The notes under the pieces are model-generated. The model was not told the DNA's origin and did not search any database. It saw only the letters and a list, made by a program, of their open reading frames with translations. DNA of 64,000 bases from Oligoflexia bacterium (lineage in GTDB: Bacteria; Bdellovibrionota; UBA1018), in contig CAITVN010000121.1 in NCBI GenBank assembly GCA_903895855.1, positions 1 to 64,000 of the forward strand, read 5' to 3'. The translations under genes and the position numbers were made by a program. Positions 24,716-33,965 of this stretch are shown here, in pieces. Within the stretch, counting starts at the first letter, position 1. Each line of letters opens with the position of its first letter.

Positions 24716-26512
24716 ATGTCAAAAAATATCAGAAACTTTTGTATTGTCGCACACATTGACCACGGTAAATCGACCCTGGCTGACCGTCTTCTTGAGAAAA
24801 CCGGCACGGTAACTTCTCGTGAAATGGAAGCCCAGTTTCTCGATAACATGGATATCGAGCGTGAGCGCGGCATCACCATTAAGGCTCAGAGCGTCAGACT
24901 TAAGTATCGCTCAAAAGCTGGCGAAAATTACATTTTCAATCTGATTGATACTCCAGGGCACGTCGATTTTACCTACGAGGTGTCTCGTTCGCTCGCTGCT
25001 TGTGAGGGGGCGATTCTGGTTGTCGATGCCTCGCAGGGGGTTGAAGCCCAAACCTTGGCTAATGTGTTTTTGGCCCTAGATTTGAATCTAGAGGTATTTC
25101 CGGCCGTTAATAAAATTGACCTTCCGCAAGCCGATCCTGAACGAGTTTTAAAAGAAGTCGATGAGATGATTGGTTTGGTTGACACCACCCGCGCAGTCAT
25201 GTGCAGCGCGAAGACAGGTATCGGCATCGAAGACATTCTTGAGGCCGTAGTAAAGTATTTTCCGCCGCCAAAAGATTCTGACAACGAGCCTTTGCGCGCT
25301 CTGATTTTTGACAGTTGGTACGATAGCTATCAGGGTGTGATTGCGCTTTGCCGGGTGATTGACGGAACCCTTAAAAAGGGCTCCAAAATTAAATTGTATC
25401 ATGTGGGCAAAGAATTCGAGATTCTGCGCCTTGGCGTTTTTTCACCGAAATTTACCGACGTTGATGTGCTTGCGAGTGGTGAAGTGGGTGCGGTTGTCTG
25501 TGGAATTCGCGATGTGCGCGACATGAAAGTCGGCGACACGATTCTCGATCCGATGAATCCAACCAAAGAGTCGCTGCCTGGTTTCAAAGAAGTGAAGCCA
25601 ATGGTTTACAGCGGTATTTACCCGATTGATGCCGATGATTACGGTGATTTAAAAGAGTCATTAGAGAAACTGAGACTCAATGACAGCTCGCTATCGTGGG
25701 AACCCGAAACGTCAACCGCTCTTGGGTTTGGTTTTCGTTGCGGATTTTTGGGGCTACTACACATGGAGGTCGTTCAAGAGCGACTTGAGCGTGAGTACAA
25801 TCTTAATCTGATTACGACGGCTCCTTCGGTGGTTTATCGAGTGATTAAAACCGATGGCGAGACGATTGTGGTCGATAATCCGGCCAAATTCCCGGATGTC
25901 ACGCAGATTGAAAAAATTGAAGAGCCCTACATTAATATCACACTTCACCTTCCGAACGAGTTTGTCGGCGGCGTGATGACGCTTTTGACTGAACGACGTG
26001 GGCATCAGATCAAGATGGACTACGTGACCAGCGATCGGGTCACTCTTGTTTACCAGATGCCACTGAATGAAATGGTCTTCGATTTTTATGATCGCCTAAA
26101 GAGTATCACCAAAGGCTATGCGTCGATGGATTACGAGCTTTGTGATTACCGCGAATCAGACCTTGTGAAGCTTGATATTCTCTTGAATACCGAGCCTGTT
26201 GATGCCCTGTCTCTCATTATTCATCGCGCAAAAGCCGCGTACCGTGGTCGAGAACTCGTGAAGAAAATGAAAGAGATCATTCAGCGCCAGATGTTTGAAG
26301 TGATCATTCAAGCGGCTATTGGTAGCAAGATTGTTGCGCGTGAGACAGTTTCAGCCTACCGTAAGAACGTGACCGCCAAGTGTTACGGCGGAGACATTTC
26401 GCGAAAGAGAAAACTTCTTGAGAAGCAAAAAGAAGGTAAAAAGCGAATGAAGCAGATCGGAACCGTAGAGATTCCGCAGGAGGCGTTTTTAGCGGTTCTC
26501 AAAGTAGACTAA
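24716..26512 (+). CDS. lepA: Elongation factor 4 (LepA), ribosome-associated GTPase
   Basis: A full-length 598-residue translational GTPase. G motifs read [24 protein letters not shown] and NKIDLP. Domains II, III and V follow, then the LepA-specific C-terminal domain with basic segments ([17 protein letters not shown]). It promotes back-translocation or remodelling of stalled ribosomes. The ATG lacks a clear Shine-Dalgarno. It heads a tightly packed set lepA-lepB-pyrB-pyrC-carA, a common bacterial start (lepA-lepB) joined to pyrimidine genes. Confidence 0.97.
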   Translation: MSKNIRNFCIVAHIDHGKSTLADRLLEKTGTVTSREMEAQFLDNMDIERERGITIKAQSVRLKYRSKAGENYIFNLIDTPGHVDFTYEVSRSLAACEGAILVVDASQGVEAQTLANVFLALDLNLEVFPAVNKIDLPQADPERVLKEVDEMIGLVDTTRAVMCSAKTGIGIEDILEAVVKYFPPPKDSDNEPLRALIFDSWYDSYQGVIALCRVIDGTLKKGSKIKLYHVGKEFEILRLGVFSPKFTDVDVLASGEVGAVVCGIRDVRDMKVGDTILDPMNPTKESLPGFKEVKPMVYSGIYPIDADDYGDLKESLEKLRLNDSSLSWEPETSTALGFGFRCGFLGLLHMEVVQERLEREYNLNLITTAPSVVYRVIKTDGETIVVDNPAKFPDVTQIEKIEEPYINITLHLPNEFVGGVMTLLTERRGHQIKMDYVTSDRVTLVYQMPLNEMVFDFYDRLKSITKGYASMDYELCDYRESDLVKLDILLNTEPVDALSLIIHRAKAAYRGRELVKKMKEIIQRQMFEVIIQAAIGSKIVARETVSAYRKNVTAKCYGGDISRKRKLLEKQKEGKKRMKQIGTVEIPQEAFLAVLKVD

Positions 26513-26529
26513 GGTTGAGTGGGACAAGA

Positions 26530-27153
26530 ATGATGAATGACCTCAAACGCGTTTTACTCGCAGTCGTAGTCGCCGTATCATTCGCCGTACTCATTCGTGT
26601 CTTTGTTATTGAAGCCTACCGCATTCCCTCAACCAGTATGAAGCCGACTTTAGAACCGGGTGACACCGTGTTCGTCTACAAGTGGGGGTTTGGTTCGACA
26701 AAGGCATCTCAGGTACCCAATCTCGGTACTGTCATAGTCTACAATTCACCTAAAGAACCCGCAAAAGACTACATCAAACGGCTCATTGCTAAGGGCGGTG
26801 ATCGGGTCGACCTCAAACGCGGCGAAATTTACATAAATGGCAACTCGATCAAGTTGTCAGGCAAATCTGGCCTTTGTCATGAAGAAGTGATTGGGCAAAT
26901 CAAATTTGATGGCTGTTGGGATCCGCCGATTCTAAAAGACTTTGGTCCGATTATCATCGAAAAAGACCATTACTTTGTGATTGGAGACAGTCGCTCAGAA
27001 TCAGTCATACCGTGGGAAATTATTTTGCCCCAAGCGATTCGTGGCATTGCCTGGCGGGTTTGGATTTCGGTCGAACCCACTGATCCGATGGGGGCACCTG
27101 AGAGTTGGTTTTCGCGCTTTCGATTTGAACGAATGTTAAAGAGGGTCGAATGA
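26530..27153 (+). CDS. lepB: Signal peptidase I
   Basis: About 207 residues with one N-terminal membrane span (VLLAVVVAVSFAVLI) and the S26 signature: catalytic Ser in RIPSTSMKPTL, catalytic Lys in DYIKRLIAKGGD, and the late GDSRSES box. Ser and Lys are about 47 residues apart as usual. The frame also opens at a TTG at 26515, 2 bp after the lepA stop; the ATG at 26530 is the more likely start. Its stop overlaps the pyrB start. It removes signal peptides from exported proteins at the inner membrane. Confidence 0.94.
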   Translation: MMNDLKRVLLAVVVAVSFAVLIRVFVIEAYRIPSTSMKPTLEPGDTVFVYKWGFGSTKASQVPNLGTVIVYNSPKEPAKDYIKRLIAKGGDRVDLKRGEIYINGNSIKLSGKSGLCHEEVIGQIKFDGCWDPPILKDFGPIIIEKDHYFVIGDSRSESVIPWEIILPQAIRGIAWRVWISVEPTDPMGAPESWFSRFRFERMLKRVE

Positions 27154-28295
27154 CAGAGAAAATGACAGAGAAAATAAAAGAGACGCAAAAAGGCAAGCAA
27201 ATGGCTAAGAATTTGAGTTCTCAGTTTCTAGAGTTAGCAAAGCCAACCAAACAAAAATTTCTCTTTCCGAACCACTTTATTTCGACACAAGACTTAACCC
27301 GAGAGCAGATTTTGAGTTTGCTGAACACAGCCACCCTGCTTGGACAGGCGCTCAAACAGGGCGACAAAAATTCTGACGATTCGCAAGGTGCCGCAGGGCC
27401 GACCAAATTGCCCCCTCTTTTGGCCAACAAAACGATCATCAATCTGTTTTTTGAGAATAGTACCCGAACCCGAACTTCTTTTGACCTAGCGGTGCGCAAA
27501 CTCGGAGGATCAACCCTCAATTTCGCTTCTTCGACTTCGAGTGTAGAAAAAGGCGAAACTCTGGTTGATACCGCAAAAAATATTGTGGCGATGGGGGCTC
27601 ATGGCATTGTCGTGCGGCACTCAAGCGCCGGAAGCCCACAGTTCTTGGCTTCGAATCTAGAAATTCCGGTCATTAATGCCGGTGACGGATTTCACGAGCA
27701 CCCCACTCAAGCCCTTCTCGATGCGTTTACGATGCGCGAGAAATTGGGTGATTTAGCGGGCAAACGCGTGGTGATTTTGGGTGACATTGCCCACAGTCGC
27801 GTGGCGCGATCAAATATTCATGTGCTGAAAAAATTAGGGGCAACAGTCGCAGTCAGTGGGCCGCCCACTTTGTTGCCGCCGAATCCAGAGGCCTTAGGGG
27901 TCGAAAGTAGTTTTCGAGTTGAGAGCCTGCTTGAGTCGGCCGATGTGGTGATGACTTTGCGAATTCAACGCGAGCGTCAGAATAAAATGCAGTTACCGTC
28001 GCTCGATGAGTACACCCGTTTTTGGGGATTGACCAAAGAGCGAGCGAGTCGCTTGAAGCCCGGCGCAATCATTTTGCATCCGGGCCCCATTAATCGCGGA
28101 GTCGAAGTCGATGCCGAAGTCGCTGACGGCGACCGTTCGGTCATTCTTCACCAGGTAGCGAGTGGCATCTTGGTTCGCATGGCGGTACTGGCTCACGTGT
28201 GTGAGCCCAAAGGCACGGCGCAATGGTTGGCGGAGGTTTCGGGGCAGTCGAGTTCTCAGTCGACCTCACGGTCGACTTCAGGAGGTGTCTCATGA
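27150..28295 (+). CDS. pyrB: Aspartate carbamoyltransferase, catalytic chain
   Basis: A 381-residue enzyme (longer than the usual ~310) with the carbamoyl-phosphate motif FENSTRTRTSF, then VRHSSAGS, HPTQALLD and HPGPINRGVE. It makes carbamoyl-aspartate, the first committed step of UMP synthesis. Extra length comes from a ~45-residue N-terminal extension, an insertion near residues 70-90, and a Ser-rich tail. The ATG at 27150 overlaps lepB by 4 bp; an internal ATG at 27201 behind AAAAGGCAAG is possible. No regulatory PyrI is present nearby. Confidence 0.95.
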   Translation: MTEKMTEKIKETQKGKQMAKNLSSQFLELAKPTKQKFLFPNHFISTQDLTREQILSLLNTATLLGQALKQGDKNSDDSQGAAGPTKLPPLLANKTIINLFFENSTRTRTSFDLAVRKLGGSTLNFASSTSSVEKGETLVDTAKNIVAMGAHGIVVRHSSAGSPQFLASNLEIPVINAGDGFHEHPTQALLDAFTMREKLGDLAGKRVVILGDIAHSRVARSNIHVLKKLGATVAVSGPPTLLPPNPEALGVESSFRVESLLESADVVMTLRIQRERQNKMQLPSLDEYTRFWGLTKERASRLKPGAIILHPGPINRGVEVDAEVADGDRSVILHQVASGILVRMAVLAHVCEPKGTAQWLAEVSGQSSSQSTSRSTSGGVS

Positions 28296-29593
28296 CTGTT
28301 TTGAGTGGTGCTCTCTTAATTCAGGGGGGGCGTGTGATTGACCCCGCCAATCATCTTGATCATGAAAAAGACTTATTGATAAAAGATGGAAAAATTCTAG
28401 CGATCGACAATCCTGGCTCAATTCCGGTTGCGCCAGGTTCTGAATTTTTGAAATTATCCGGCCAGTGGATTTTGCCCGGCTTCATCGATGTGCACGTGCA
28501 CCTACGTGAACCAGGTCTTGAATACAAAGAGACGATCGCAACGGGCACTGCCGCTGCTGTTGCCGGTGGTTTTACCTCAGTTGCGTGCATGGCAAACACT
28601 CAGCCCGTCAACGATTCGGCCTATGTGACCACGTTTATTCGCGAGCGAGCCAAAGAGACGGCAGTTTGCCGCGTGTTTCCGATCGGTGCGGTAACCAAGG
28701 GCCTGAAAGGCGAAGAGCTCGCTGAGATTGGGTCGATGATTGCCGCAGGGGCGTGTGCGCTCAGTGATGATGGCATGCCTGTGATGAATTCATATCTGAT
28801 GAGAAAAGCGCTTGATTACGCAAAGGCATTTGATGTGGCTGTGATCAGTCACGCTGAAGATGCCAATTTGGTTGGTCAAGGGGTGATGAATGAAGGAGCT
28901 CTTTCAAACGCCTTAGGATTACGCGGAAACCCAGCGGCGGCTGAAGAGATCATGGTCGCCAGAGAAATTGCGCTTTGCCGATTAACAAAGGCACGAGTGC
29001 ACATCGCTCACGTTTCAACGGCTTTAGCGGTAGAATTGATTAAGCGAGCAAAAGAAGAAGGACTGCCATTGACGGCCGAAGTTTGTCCGCACCATTTGGT
29101 CTTAGATGAAACCTGTCTGCAGACTTACGATACCAATTGCAAAATGGCGCCGCCATTAAGAACCGCTAAAGACACGGAATGTTTGGTCGCGGCGCTGGCT
29201 AGTGGTGTGATTGATATGATCGCTACCGATCATGCGCCCCATGGAGTCGTTGACAAGTGTGTTGAATTTGACCGCGCGTCGAACGGAATACTCGGGCTAC
29301 AGACGGCTGTACCATTGACCTACGAATTAGTGGCTCGGGGGTTGATTTCTCGAAATCGGTGGATTGACTCGTTGACTGCGAGCCCCGCTAAATTGATCAA
29401 TCATCCTGAGTTAGGTTCGGTGCGTGTGGGGGGGGGTGCAGATCTGACGATTTTTGACTCGAAAGCAAGCTGGCTATACGATCAGCGCCAAAATGTTTCA
29501 AAAAGTTCAAACTCGCCATTTTTTGGATTCAAATTGAATTCAAAAATAGGGGCGACCATTGTGGGGGGTAAGCTTGTCTATCAAAATTCCTGA
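28292..29593 (+). CDS. pyrC: Dihydroorotase
   Basis: A 433-residue amidohydrolase of the class I type. The metal motif HVHLREPG begins at His68, and the ATDHAPH motif lies late in the chain, with Lys and His ligands between. It closes carbamoyl-aspartate to dihydroorotate. CAGGAGG eight bases upstream fixes the start at 28292, where ATGA overlaps the pyrB stop; an upstream in-frame start at 28223 is therefore unlikely. The end overlaps the start of carA. Confidence 0.95.
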   Translation: MTVLSGALLIQGGRVIDPANHLDHEKDLLIKDGKILAIDNPGSIPVAPGSEFLKLSGQWILPGFIDVHVHLREPGLEYKETIATGTAAAVAGGFTSVACMANTQPVNDSAYVTTFIRERAKETAVCRVFPIGAVTKGLKGEELAEIGSMIAAGACALSDDGMPVMNSYLMRKALDYAKAFDVAVISHAEDANLVGQGVMNEGALSNALGLRGNPAAAEEIMVAREIALCRLTKARVHIAHVSTALAVELIKRAKEEGLPLTAEVCPHHLVLDETCLQTYDTNCKMAPPLRTAKDTECLVAALASGVIDMIATDHAPHGVVDKCVEFDRASNGILGLQTAVPLTYELVARGLISRNRWIDSLTASPAKLINHPELGSVRVGGGADLTIFDSKASWLYDQRQNVSKSSNSPFFGFKLNSKIGATIVGGKLVYQNS

Positions 29594-30785
29594 GAGCAGA
29601 ACTCCTAGCAGCGAAACTTGTGAAGGCGCTCTGATCATTGAATCTGACCGCCCGAATGAATCGCCGGTCATTTTTCGCGGAAAATTGCGTGGTTGGATGC
29701 CAAGCGTTCAGAGTCTAGCTGGAGGCCTCGAAGGTAGCCTGACACGCGGCTACGGCGAGGCAGTATTCAATACCTCGCTTACGGGATACCAAGAAATTTT
29801 GACTGACCCCTCTTATTTTAAACAAATTATATGTATGACGGCTCCGCACATTGGCAACACCGGTTTGAATTCGCAAGACAATGAGAGTTCAAAAATTTGG
29901 TGTGCCGGTCTGGTCATTCATGATGAATCGACTCTCGTGTCAAATTGGCGAGCTGAGAGCTCGCTGCTCAGTCGGTTAGCGTTAGAACGTGTGCCATTCC
30001 TGGTAGAGGCTGATACCCGAGCCATTACTCGTTACCTGCGAACAAGGGGCGTGGCGCGGGCCTTGCTGTTGCCGGCTTCAGAGGCTCACAAGGCAAGCGC
30101 TCTCTTTCGTGAGTTGCCCGCTTTTGAGGGAGTTGATTTCATTTCTCAAGTTTCAACTCGCGCGCCTTATCGCTTTGATTCAAATTCAAACTCGCCACGT
30201 GCGTTCAAGGTTTCGGTTCTCGATTTTGGTGTAAAGACTAACTTGCTGCGTATGCTTTCGAATGCGGGTTGTGAGTGTGAAGTGTTTCCGTCAACGACAG
30301 GGGTTCAAGAGTTGCTCAAGTCAAACCCTGACGGAGTGTTCTTGTCTAACGGGCCGGGCGATCCTTCAGCGGCAGTTGTAGCGATTCAAACCGTCAAAAA
30401 TTTGATTGCCAAAAAAATTCCGGTATTCGGTGTTTGTATGGGGCACCAAGTTCTCGCTTTGGCGAGCGGGGCGAAAACCTACAAGTTGAAATTTGGCCAT
30501 CGTGGCGGCAATCACCCGGTCAAAGACTTCGAGGCTGACCAGGTGCAAGTGAGTTCTCACAATCACGGTTATGCGGTCGACGAGGCCAGTTTACCTAGAG
30601 AGGTTGAAGTGACTCACAAAAGCCTCAATGACCAAACCATCGAGGGCATCAGACTCAAGCACTCACCAGCTTTTTCGGTACAGTACCATCCTGAGGCTTG
30701 CCCTGGACCCCATGACTCGTACATACTCTTTGAACGGTTTATTGATCTCATGCGAAGGCACCCAAATGTATCATCAATATCTTGA
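29559..30785 (+). CDS. carA: Carbamoyl-phosphate synthase small subunit
   Basis: A glutamine amidotransferase subunit of up to 408 residues. The N-terminal CarA domain has FNTSLTGYQEILTDPSY. The class I GATase domain has the nucleophile loop GVCMGHQ, VSSHNHGYAV and the catalytic His/Glu in QYHPEACPGPHDS. It supplies ammonia to CarB for carbamoyl phosphate; carB is not in this window. The start is uncertain: a TTG at 29559 (used here) and a TTG at 29574 both lie inside the end of pyrC. It completes the pyrimidine run after pyrB and pyrC. Confidence 0.94.
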   Translation: MWGVSLSIKIPESRTPSSETCEGALIIESDRPNESPVIFRGKLRGWMPSVQSLAGGLEGSLTRGYGEAVFNTSLTGYQEILTDPSYFKQIICMTAPHIGNTGLNSQDNESSKIWCAGLVIHDESTLVSNWRAESSLLSRLALERVPFLVEADTRAITRYLRTRGVARALLLPASEAHKASALFRELPAFEGVDFISQVSTRAPYRFDSNSNSPRAFKVSVLDFGVKTNLLRMLSNAGCECEVFPSTTGVQELLKSNPDGVFLSNGPGDPSAAVVAIQTVKNLIAKKIPVFGVCMGHQVLALASGAKTYKLKFGHRGGNHPVKDFEADQVQVSSHNHGYAVDEASLPREVEVTHKSLNDQTIEGIRLKHSPAFSVQYHPEACPGPHDSYILFERFIDLMRRHPNVSSIS

Positions 30786-31407
30786 TCCAGTTATCGAAGA
30801 GTTTACTACTCGAGAGTATTACCCGATCGTTTACCAAGCGAAGCAAGAATATTTTGAAAAAGCGGGCATCGTTTATGAAGACGATGTCGAGTTTGATCAG
30901 CGCATGTCGATTTTTATGGATTGGTTTCTTTTCGATCGCGACCTTCCGGGTGTCGATTTGCCGCCCATTAAGTATTATTTTCGAAAAAACAAAGACAAGT
31001 TCACGAACGAAGAACTCAATATCTACAAAGATTTCTGTGCCACGATACATTCGATTTACCGCTTGAAGCGGCATAAATTATTTGGGCATGGCTTGTTGGC
31101 GAAAGATCTCTTTTCGAACAAAACCTACACGGTGAGCGATCCTGAAATCACCAAGGGATTTACCCGCGGAGATATCTTCGAAGCTCGTATCATTCCTTTT
31201 AAGGGTAACTTTCACTTCTCTCGTGGGTTCTGTTTTCACCCAGTAGAGATGGTTTCGTTCATTTCTAGCGAAATTAAGAAGGTTCGGTACCAAGAAAAAG
31301 TGCGACAGACCAAATTGATTTTGCAGCTTTCAGGAATGAAACTTAAGCACCTTCGGTTTCAGCACATAGATATCAAGCACATATACACCTTCGATTCGCG
31401 GTTCTAG
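30766..31407 (+). CDS. Conserved-looking hypothetical protein after carA
   Basis: About 213 residues, soluble, rich in aromatic and charged residues (FMDWFLFDRDLPGVDLPP, YRLKRHKLFGHGLLAKDLF). I recognise no catalytic motif. The ORF is open further upstream, but those residues overlap carA deeply. The ATG at 30766 (MYHQYLDPVIEEF) overlaps carA by only 20 bp and gives a sensible N-terminus. It is the last gene of the lepA-carA run. Confidence 0.7.
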   Translation: MYHQYLDPVIEEFTTREYYPIVYQAKQEYFEKAGIVYEDDVEFDQRMSIFMDWFLFDRDLPGVDLPPIKYYFRKNKDKFTNEELNIYKDFCATIHSIYRLKRHKLFGHGLLAKDLFSNKTYTVSDPEITKGFTRGDIFEARIIPFKGNFHFSRGFCFHPVEMVSFISSEIKKVRYQEKVRQTKLILQLSGMKLKHLRFQHIDIKHIYTFDSRF

Positions 31408-31457
31408 TGTCGCCAAATGCAACAATGTTGTAAAACGATACAACTAATTGAAATCAT

Positions 31458-31484
31458 TAAATAATTCTTGCGCTCTACCGATAA
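31458..31484 (+). promoter_or_regulatory. FliA (sigma28)-like promoter of the Ala/Lys-rich protein
   Basis: ACCGATAA at 31477-31484 matches the flagellar sigma28 -10 consensus GCCGATAA at 7 of 8 positions. Exactly 11 bp upstream is TAAATAAT (31458-31465), which shares TAAA and the last T with the -35 consensus TAAAGTTT. A weaker sigma70-like pair (TTGCGC, 17 bp, TAGTGT) overlaps. The start codon follows about 90 bp downstream. Confidence 0.45.
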
Positions 31485-31575
31485 GACGGGTAGTGTTAGA
31501 AACAGATAAACACTGAGTTTCAGATTGAGTGTCAGTCAGATGCCGGTGGTTAGAACTTAAACTTAAGGAGATATC

Positions 31576-31794
31576 ATGAAAACTACATTAATCGCTTTAG
31601 TCGCTCTTTTCTCATTCGCAGCTTACGCTAACGAAACAGCAGCTCCAGCCGCTGCAGCTGCACCAGCAGCTGTGACTGCTCCAGCTACCGATGCTGCTCC
31701 AGCTCCAAAAGCTGCTAAAGAGCACAAAGCTAAGAAAAAAGCTAAAAAAGCAAAAAAAGCTAAAAAAGAAGCTGCTGCACCAGCTGCACAGTAA
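31576..31794 (+). CDS. Exported Ala/Pro/Lys-rich low-complexity protein
   Basis: A 72-residue protein with a clear signal peptide (MKTTLIALVALFSFAAYA, cleavage after AYA). The 54-residue mature chain consists almost only of Ala, Pro and Thr, followed by a lysine block of KKAKKAKK type. It resembles the tails of histone H1-like or TolA-like proteins, yet it is exported, so a cell-wall or envelope polyanion ligand is more likely than DNA. AAGGAGA is ideally placed before the ATG and a strong terminator follows, so this is probably a well-expressed single-gene transcript. Confidence 0.8.
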   Translation: MKTTLIALVALFSFAAYANETAAPAAAAAPAAVTAPATDAAPAPKAAKEHKAKKKAKKAKKAKKEAAAPAAQ

Positions 31795-31819
31795 TCTTTA
31801 TTAGTTAAAGATTTGAGAG

Positions 31820-31854
31820 GCCGCTCCCATTAAATTGGGGGCGGCTTTTTTTTT
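31820..31854 (+). terminator. Rho-independent terminator
   Basis: GCCGCTCCC (31820-31828) pairs with GGGGGCGGC (31837-31845, one G-U pair) over an 8-nt loop, followed by nine T. It ends the Ala/Lys-rich gene. Confidence 0.9.
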
Positions 31855-31902
31855 GGTTAAAAGCTAGTCAGAGTTCATGGCCTAGGATAAATTTGAATCT
31901 GC

Positions 31903-33060
31903 ATGGCTAGAACTCCTCGTAAAATTTTATTAATGAAACTGCGATCTTTGGGTGACACGTTGTTATTGACGGCCCCTATCGCTTCAATCAAAGAACAATG
32001 GCCAGATGTCTCGATTCACCTTGCTGTTAATTCTAAGTGGTCAGAACTCTTTTTGAGAGACAGTCGTATCGCTCGAGTCTGGACCTACGATAAACACAAA
32101 GAGACCCCTGCACGGGCGAAGGCAGTTGCTCACCTAGCGCTTAAACTTTATCGCGAAAAATTTGATGTCGTCGTTAATTTTCACGCAAGCCCATCGAGCG
32201 CTACCGTAGCACTGGCTACTCGCGCCCCGATTCGAGCCGTCCATTTTCACGGCCACAAAGCTAAGAATAAATATTCTACCGTTGAAATTCCTGGCAAAGG
32301 AATCTTGAAGCCCATTATCGAAAGAGATATGGATAGCCTTCGGGCGATCGGTCTGAAAATTCCAGAAGGGCTCTTGCCTGAGGTTTCTCTGTCTTACCAA
32401 GAAGTCATTCAGGGGCGCGAAAGAATTCGTTTTTCGAAGGGTGTACCTTTACTCGCAATTGGTTTGGGTTCGGCAAGGCCCGCAAAAGCCTGGCCGATTA
32501 ATCGTTTTGCTGAAATTGCAGTGAGATGGTGCGAGCGCGGATTTGATGGAACCCCTGGCGCTGTGGTTGGTTTCACTGGGCCAGATGAAAACAGCGTTGC
32601 CCACGATTTTTTGAAAGCTATCGATGATTTGTTAGCTCATCGATCAGCAACTCATCGCCAAGAAGTGCGTGATCGCATTCAAGTAGAAATGTCACCCAAC
32701 ATTCGAACAATGGCCGCCATGATGAAAAACTGTCAGGCGTTTATTGGAAACGACTCGGGCCCAAGGCATTTGGCCGTTGCAGTCGGAACTCCGAGTTTAA
32801 CTTTGTTTGGTCCAGAAGATCCATTTGAGTGGCACCCTTACCCTGTTGCTCAGCATCCGTTTCTGTTCATAGAAAATCTTGGCTGCCGAAATGATCATGA
32901 CCAAGGGTTTAGGCCGTGGTGCGGAGTTCATGAGTGCGTGAATCATGGCCATCAGTGCATGGAAAAAATAGGTATCGAAGAGACCTATGCAAAACTCGTT
33001 GAGATGGGTCCGGCTATTAAAGATGTCATCGAAAGGCGAGTAGGAAATTTGCTTTCATGA
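31903..33060 (+). CDS. Glycosyltransferase family 9 (heptosyltransferase-like)
   Basis: A 385-residue GT-B enzyme. The N-terminus MARTPRKILLMKLRSLGDTL is the typical GT9 opening, and the C-terminal half has IGNDSGPRHLAVAVGTPSL and LFGPEDPFEWHPY, the ADP-heptose-binding region. A cysteine-bearing tail (NLGCRNDHDQGFRPWCG) is also common in heptosyltransferases. It likely adds a heptose or similar sugar to the LPS core. It overlaps the next gene by 4 bp and starts the first glycan operon (31903-35320). Confidence 0.88.
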   Translation: MARTPRKILLMKLRSLGDTLLLTAPIASIKEQWPDVSIHLAVNSKWSELFLRDSRIARVWTYDKHKETPARAKAVAHLALKLYREKFDVVVNFHASPSSATVALATRAPIRAVHFHGHKAKNKYSTVEIPGKGILKPIIERDMDSLRAIGLKIPEGLLPEVSLSYQEVIQGRERIRFSKGVPLLAIGLGSARPAKAWPINRFAEIAVRWCERGFDGTPGAVVGFTGPDENSVAHDFLKAIDDLLAHRSATHRQEVRDRIQVEMSPNIRTMAAMMKNCQAFIGNDSGPRHLAVAVGTPSLTLFGPEDPFEWHPYPVAQHPFLFIENLGCRNDHDQGFRPWCGVHECVNHGHQCMEKIGIEETYAKLVEMGPAIKDVIERRVGNLLS

Positions 33061-33965
33061 AAGTGTCTGGATTTACGATCGTTCGAAACGGCGTAGCCTT
33101 TGACTATCCGTTTGTAGAGTCGCTGAGGTCACTGGCTCCGTTAGTTGACGAGTTAGTAGTTAATGTGGGCGATTGCGATGACGGAACCCTAGAGGCGGTC
33201 GAAGCCGTGCGCACTGAGTTTCCGTCGGTTCAGTGGGTAGTTTTTCGTTCAGTTTGGCCGCTCAATGATCCTGAAAAAAAACGATCTGGATTGATACTGT
33301 CTGAGCAGACAAATCTTGCGCTTGCTCAGTGTACTGGTGATTGGTGTATTTATTTGCAGGCCGACGAAGTGTTTCACGAAGAAGATCGGGCGAAAATCAT
33401 TGAGACCCTAAAATCAATCGATCAAGACAAGCGAGTTGAGGGAATCGTACTGAACTATCGACATCTGTATGGATCATTTGATGTCGAGCAATATTCTCGC
33501 AGCGCTTACCGCCGAGAGGTGCGCATTGTGCGCAATCAGATAGGAATCAAAAGTGTGGGCGACGCTCAAAGTTTTCGGGCTGCCGATGGCTCAAAGCCCA
33601 GGGTTGTTCTAAGCTGTGCACGGGTATTTCATTACGGTTGGGTGCGAGACCCCAAAGCAATGAAAGACAAAACTTTTTTTCTCGATCAGCTCTACCATGG
33701 TTCGGCAAGTGAGTCTGAACTTGAGGTTGGTATCCCTAAAACCAAAGACAACTACCGTTACAAGCGCTTCGTGGGCTTGCGGCTGTTTAAAGAAACCCAC
33801 CCACAGGTGATGAGTGAACGAATTTCAAAGAAAAATTGGACTTGGGACTTCAAGAATTCGTCACTTGAATTGCATTGGTCTGACGCCAAAAAATTAGTGC
33901 TCGATTCGTTAGAATCACTGACAGGAATTCGATTTTTCGAATATAAGAGTTATCGGTTCTTATGA
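33057..33965 (+). CDS. Family 2-like glycosyltransferase
   Basis: A 302-residue protein with a GT-A start (GFTIVRNGVAFDYPF), the nucleotide-sugar region LVVNVGDCDDGT, and a QADEVFHEED segment in place of the classic DxD. This pattern is seen in GT2-type enzymes acting on polysaccharides. The C-terminus is basic and aromatic. No membrane span. It is coupled to the GT9 gene upstream (ATGA) and to the GT2-GNAT fusion downstream. Confidence 0.78.
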   Translation: MKVSGFTIVRNGVAFDYPFVESLRSLAPLVDELVVNVGDCDDGTLEAVEAVRTEFPSVQWVVFRSVWPLNDPEKKRSGLILSEQTNLALAQCTGDWCIYLQADEVFHEEDRAKIIETLKSIDQDKRVEGIVLNYRHLYGSFDVEQYSRSAYRREVRIVRNQIGIKSVGDAQSFRAADGSKPRVVLSCARVFHYGWVRDPKAMKDKTFFLDQLYHGSASESELEVGIPKTKDNYRYKRFVGLRLFKETHPQVMSERISKKNWTWDFKNSSLELHWSDAKKLVLDSLESLTGIRFFEYKSYRFL

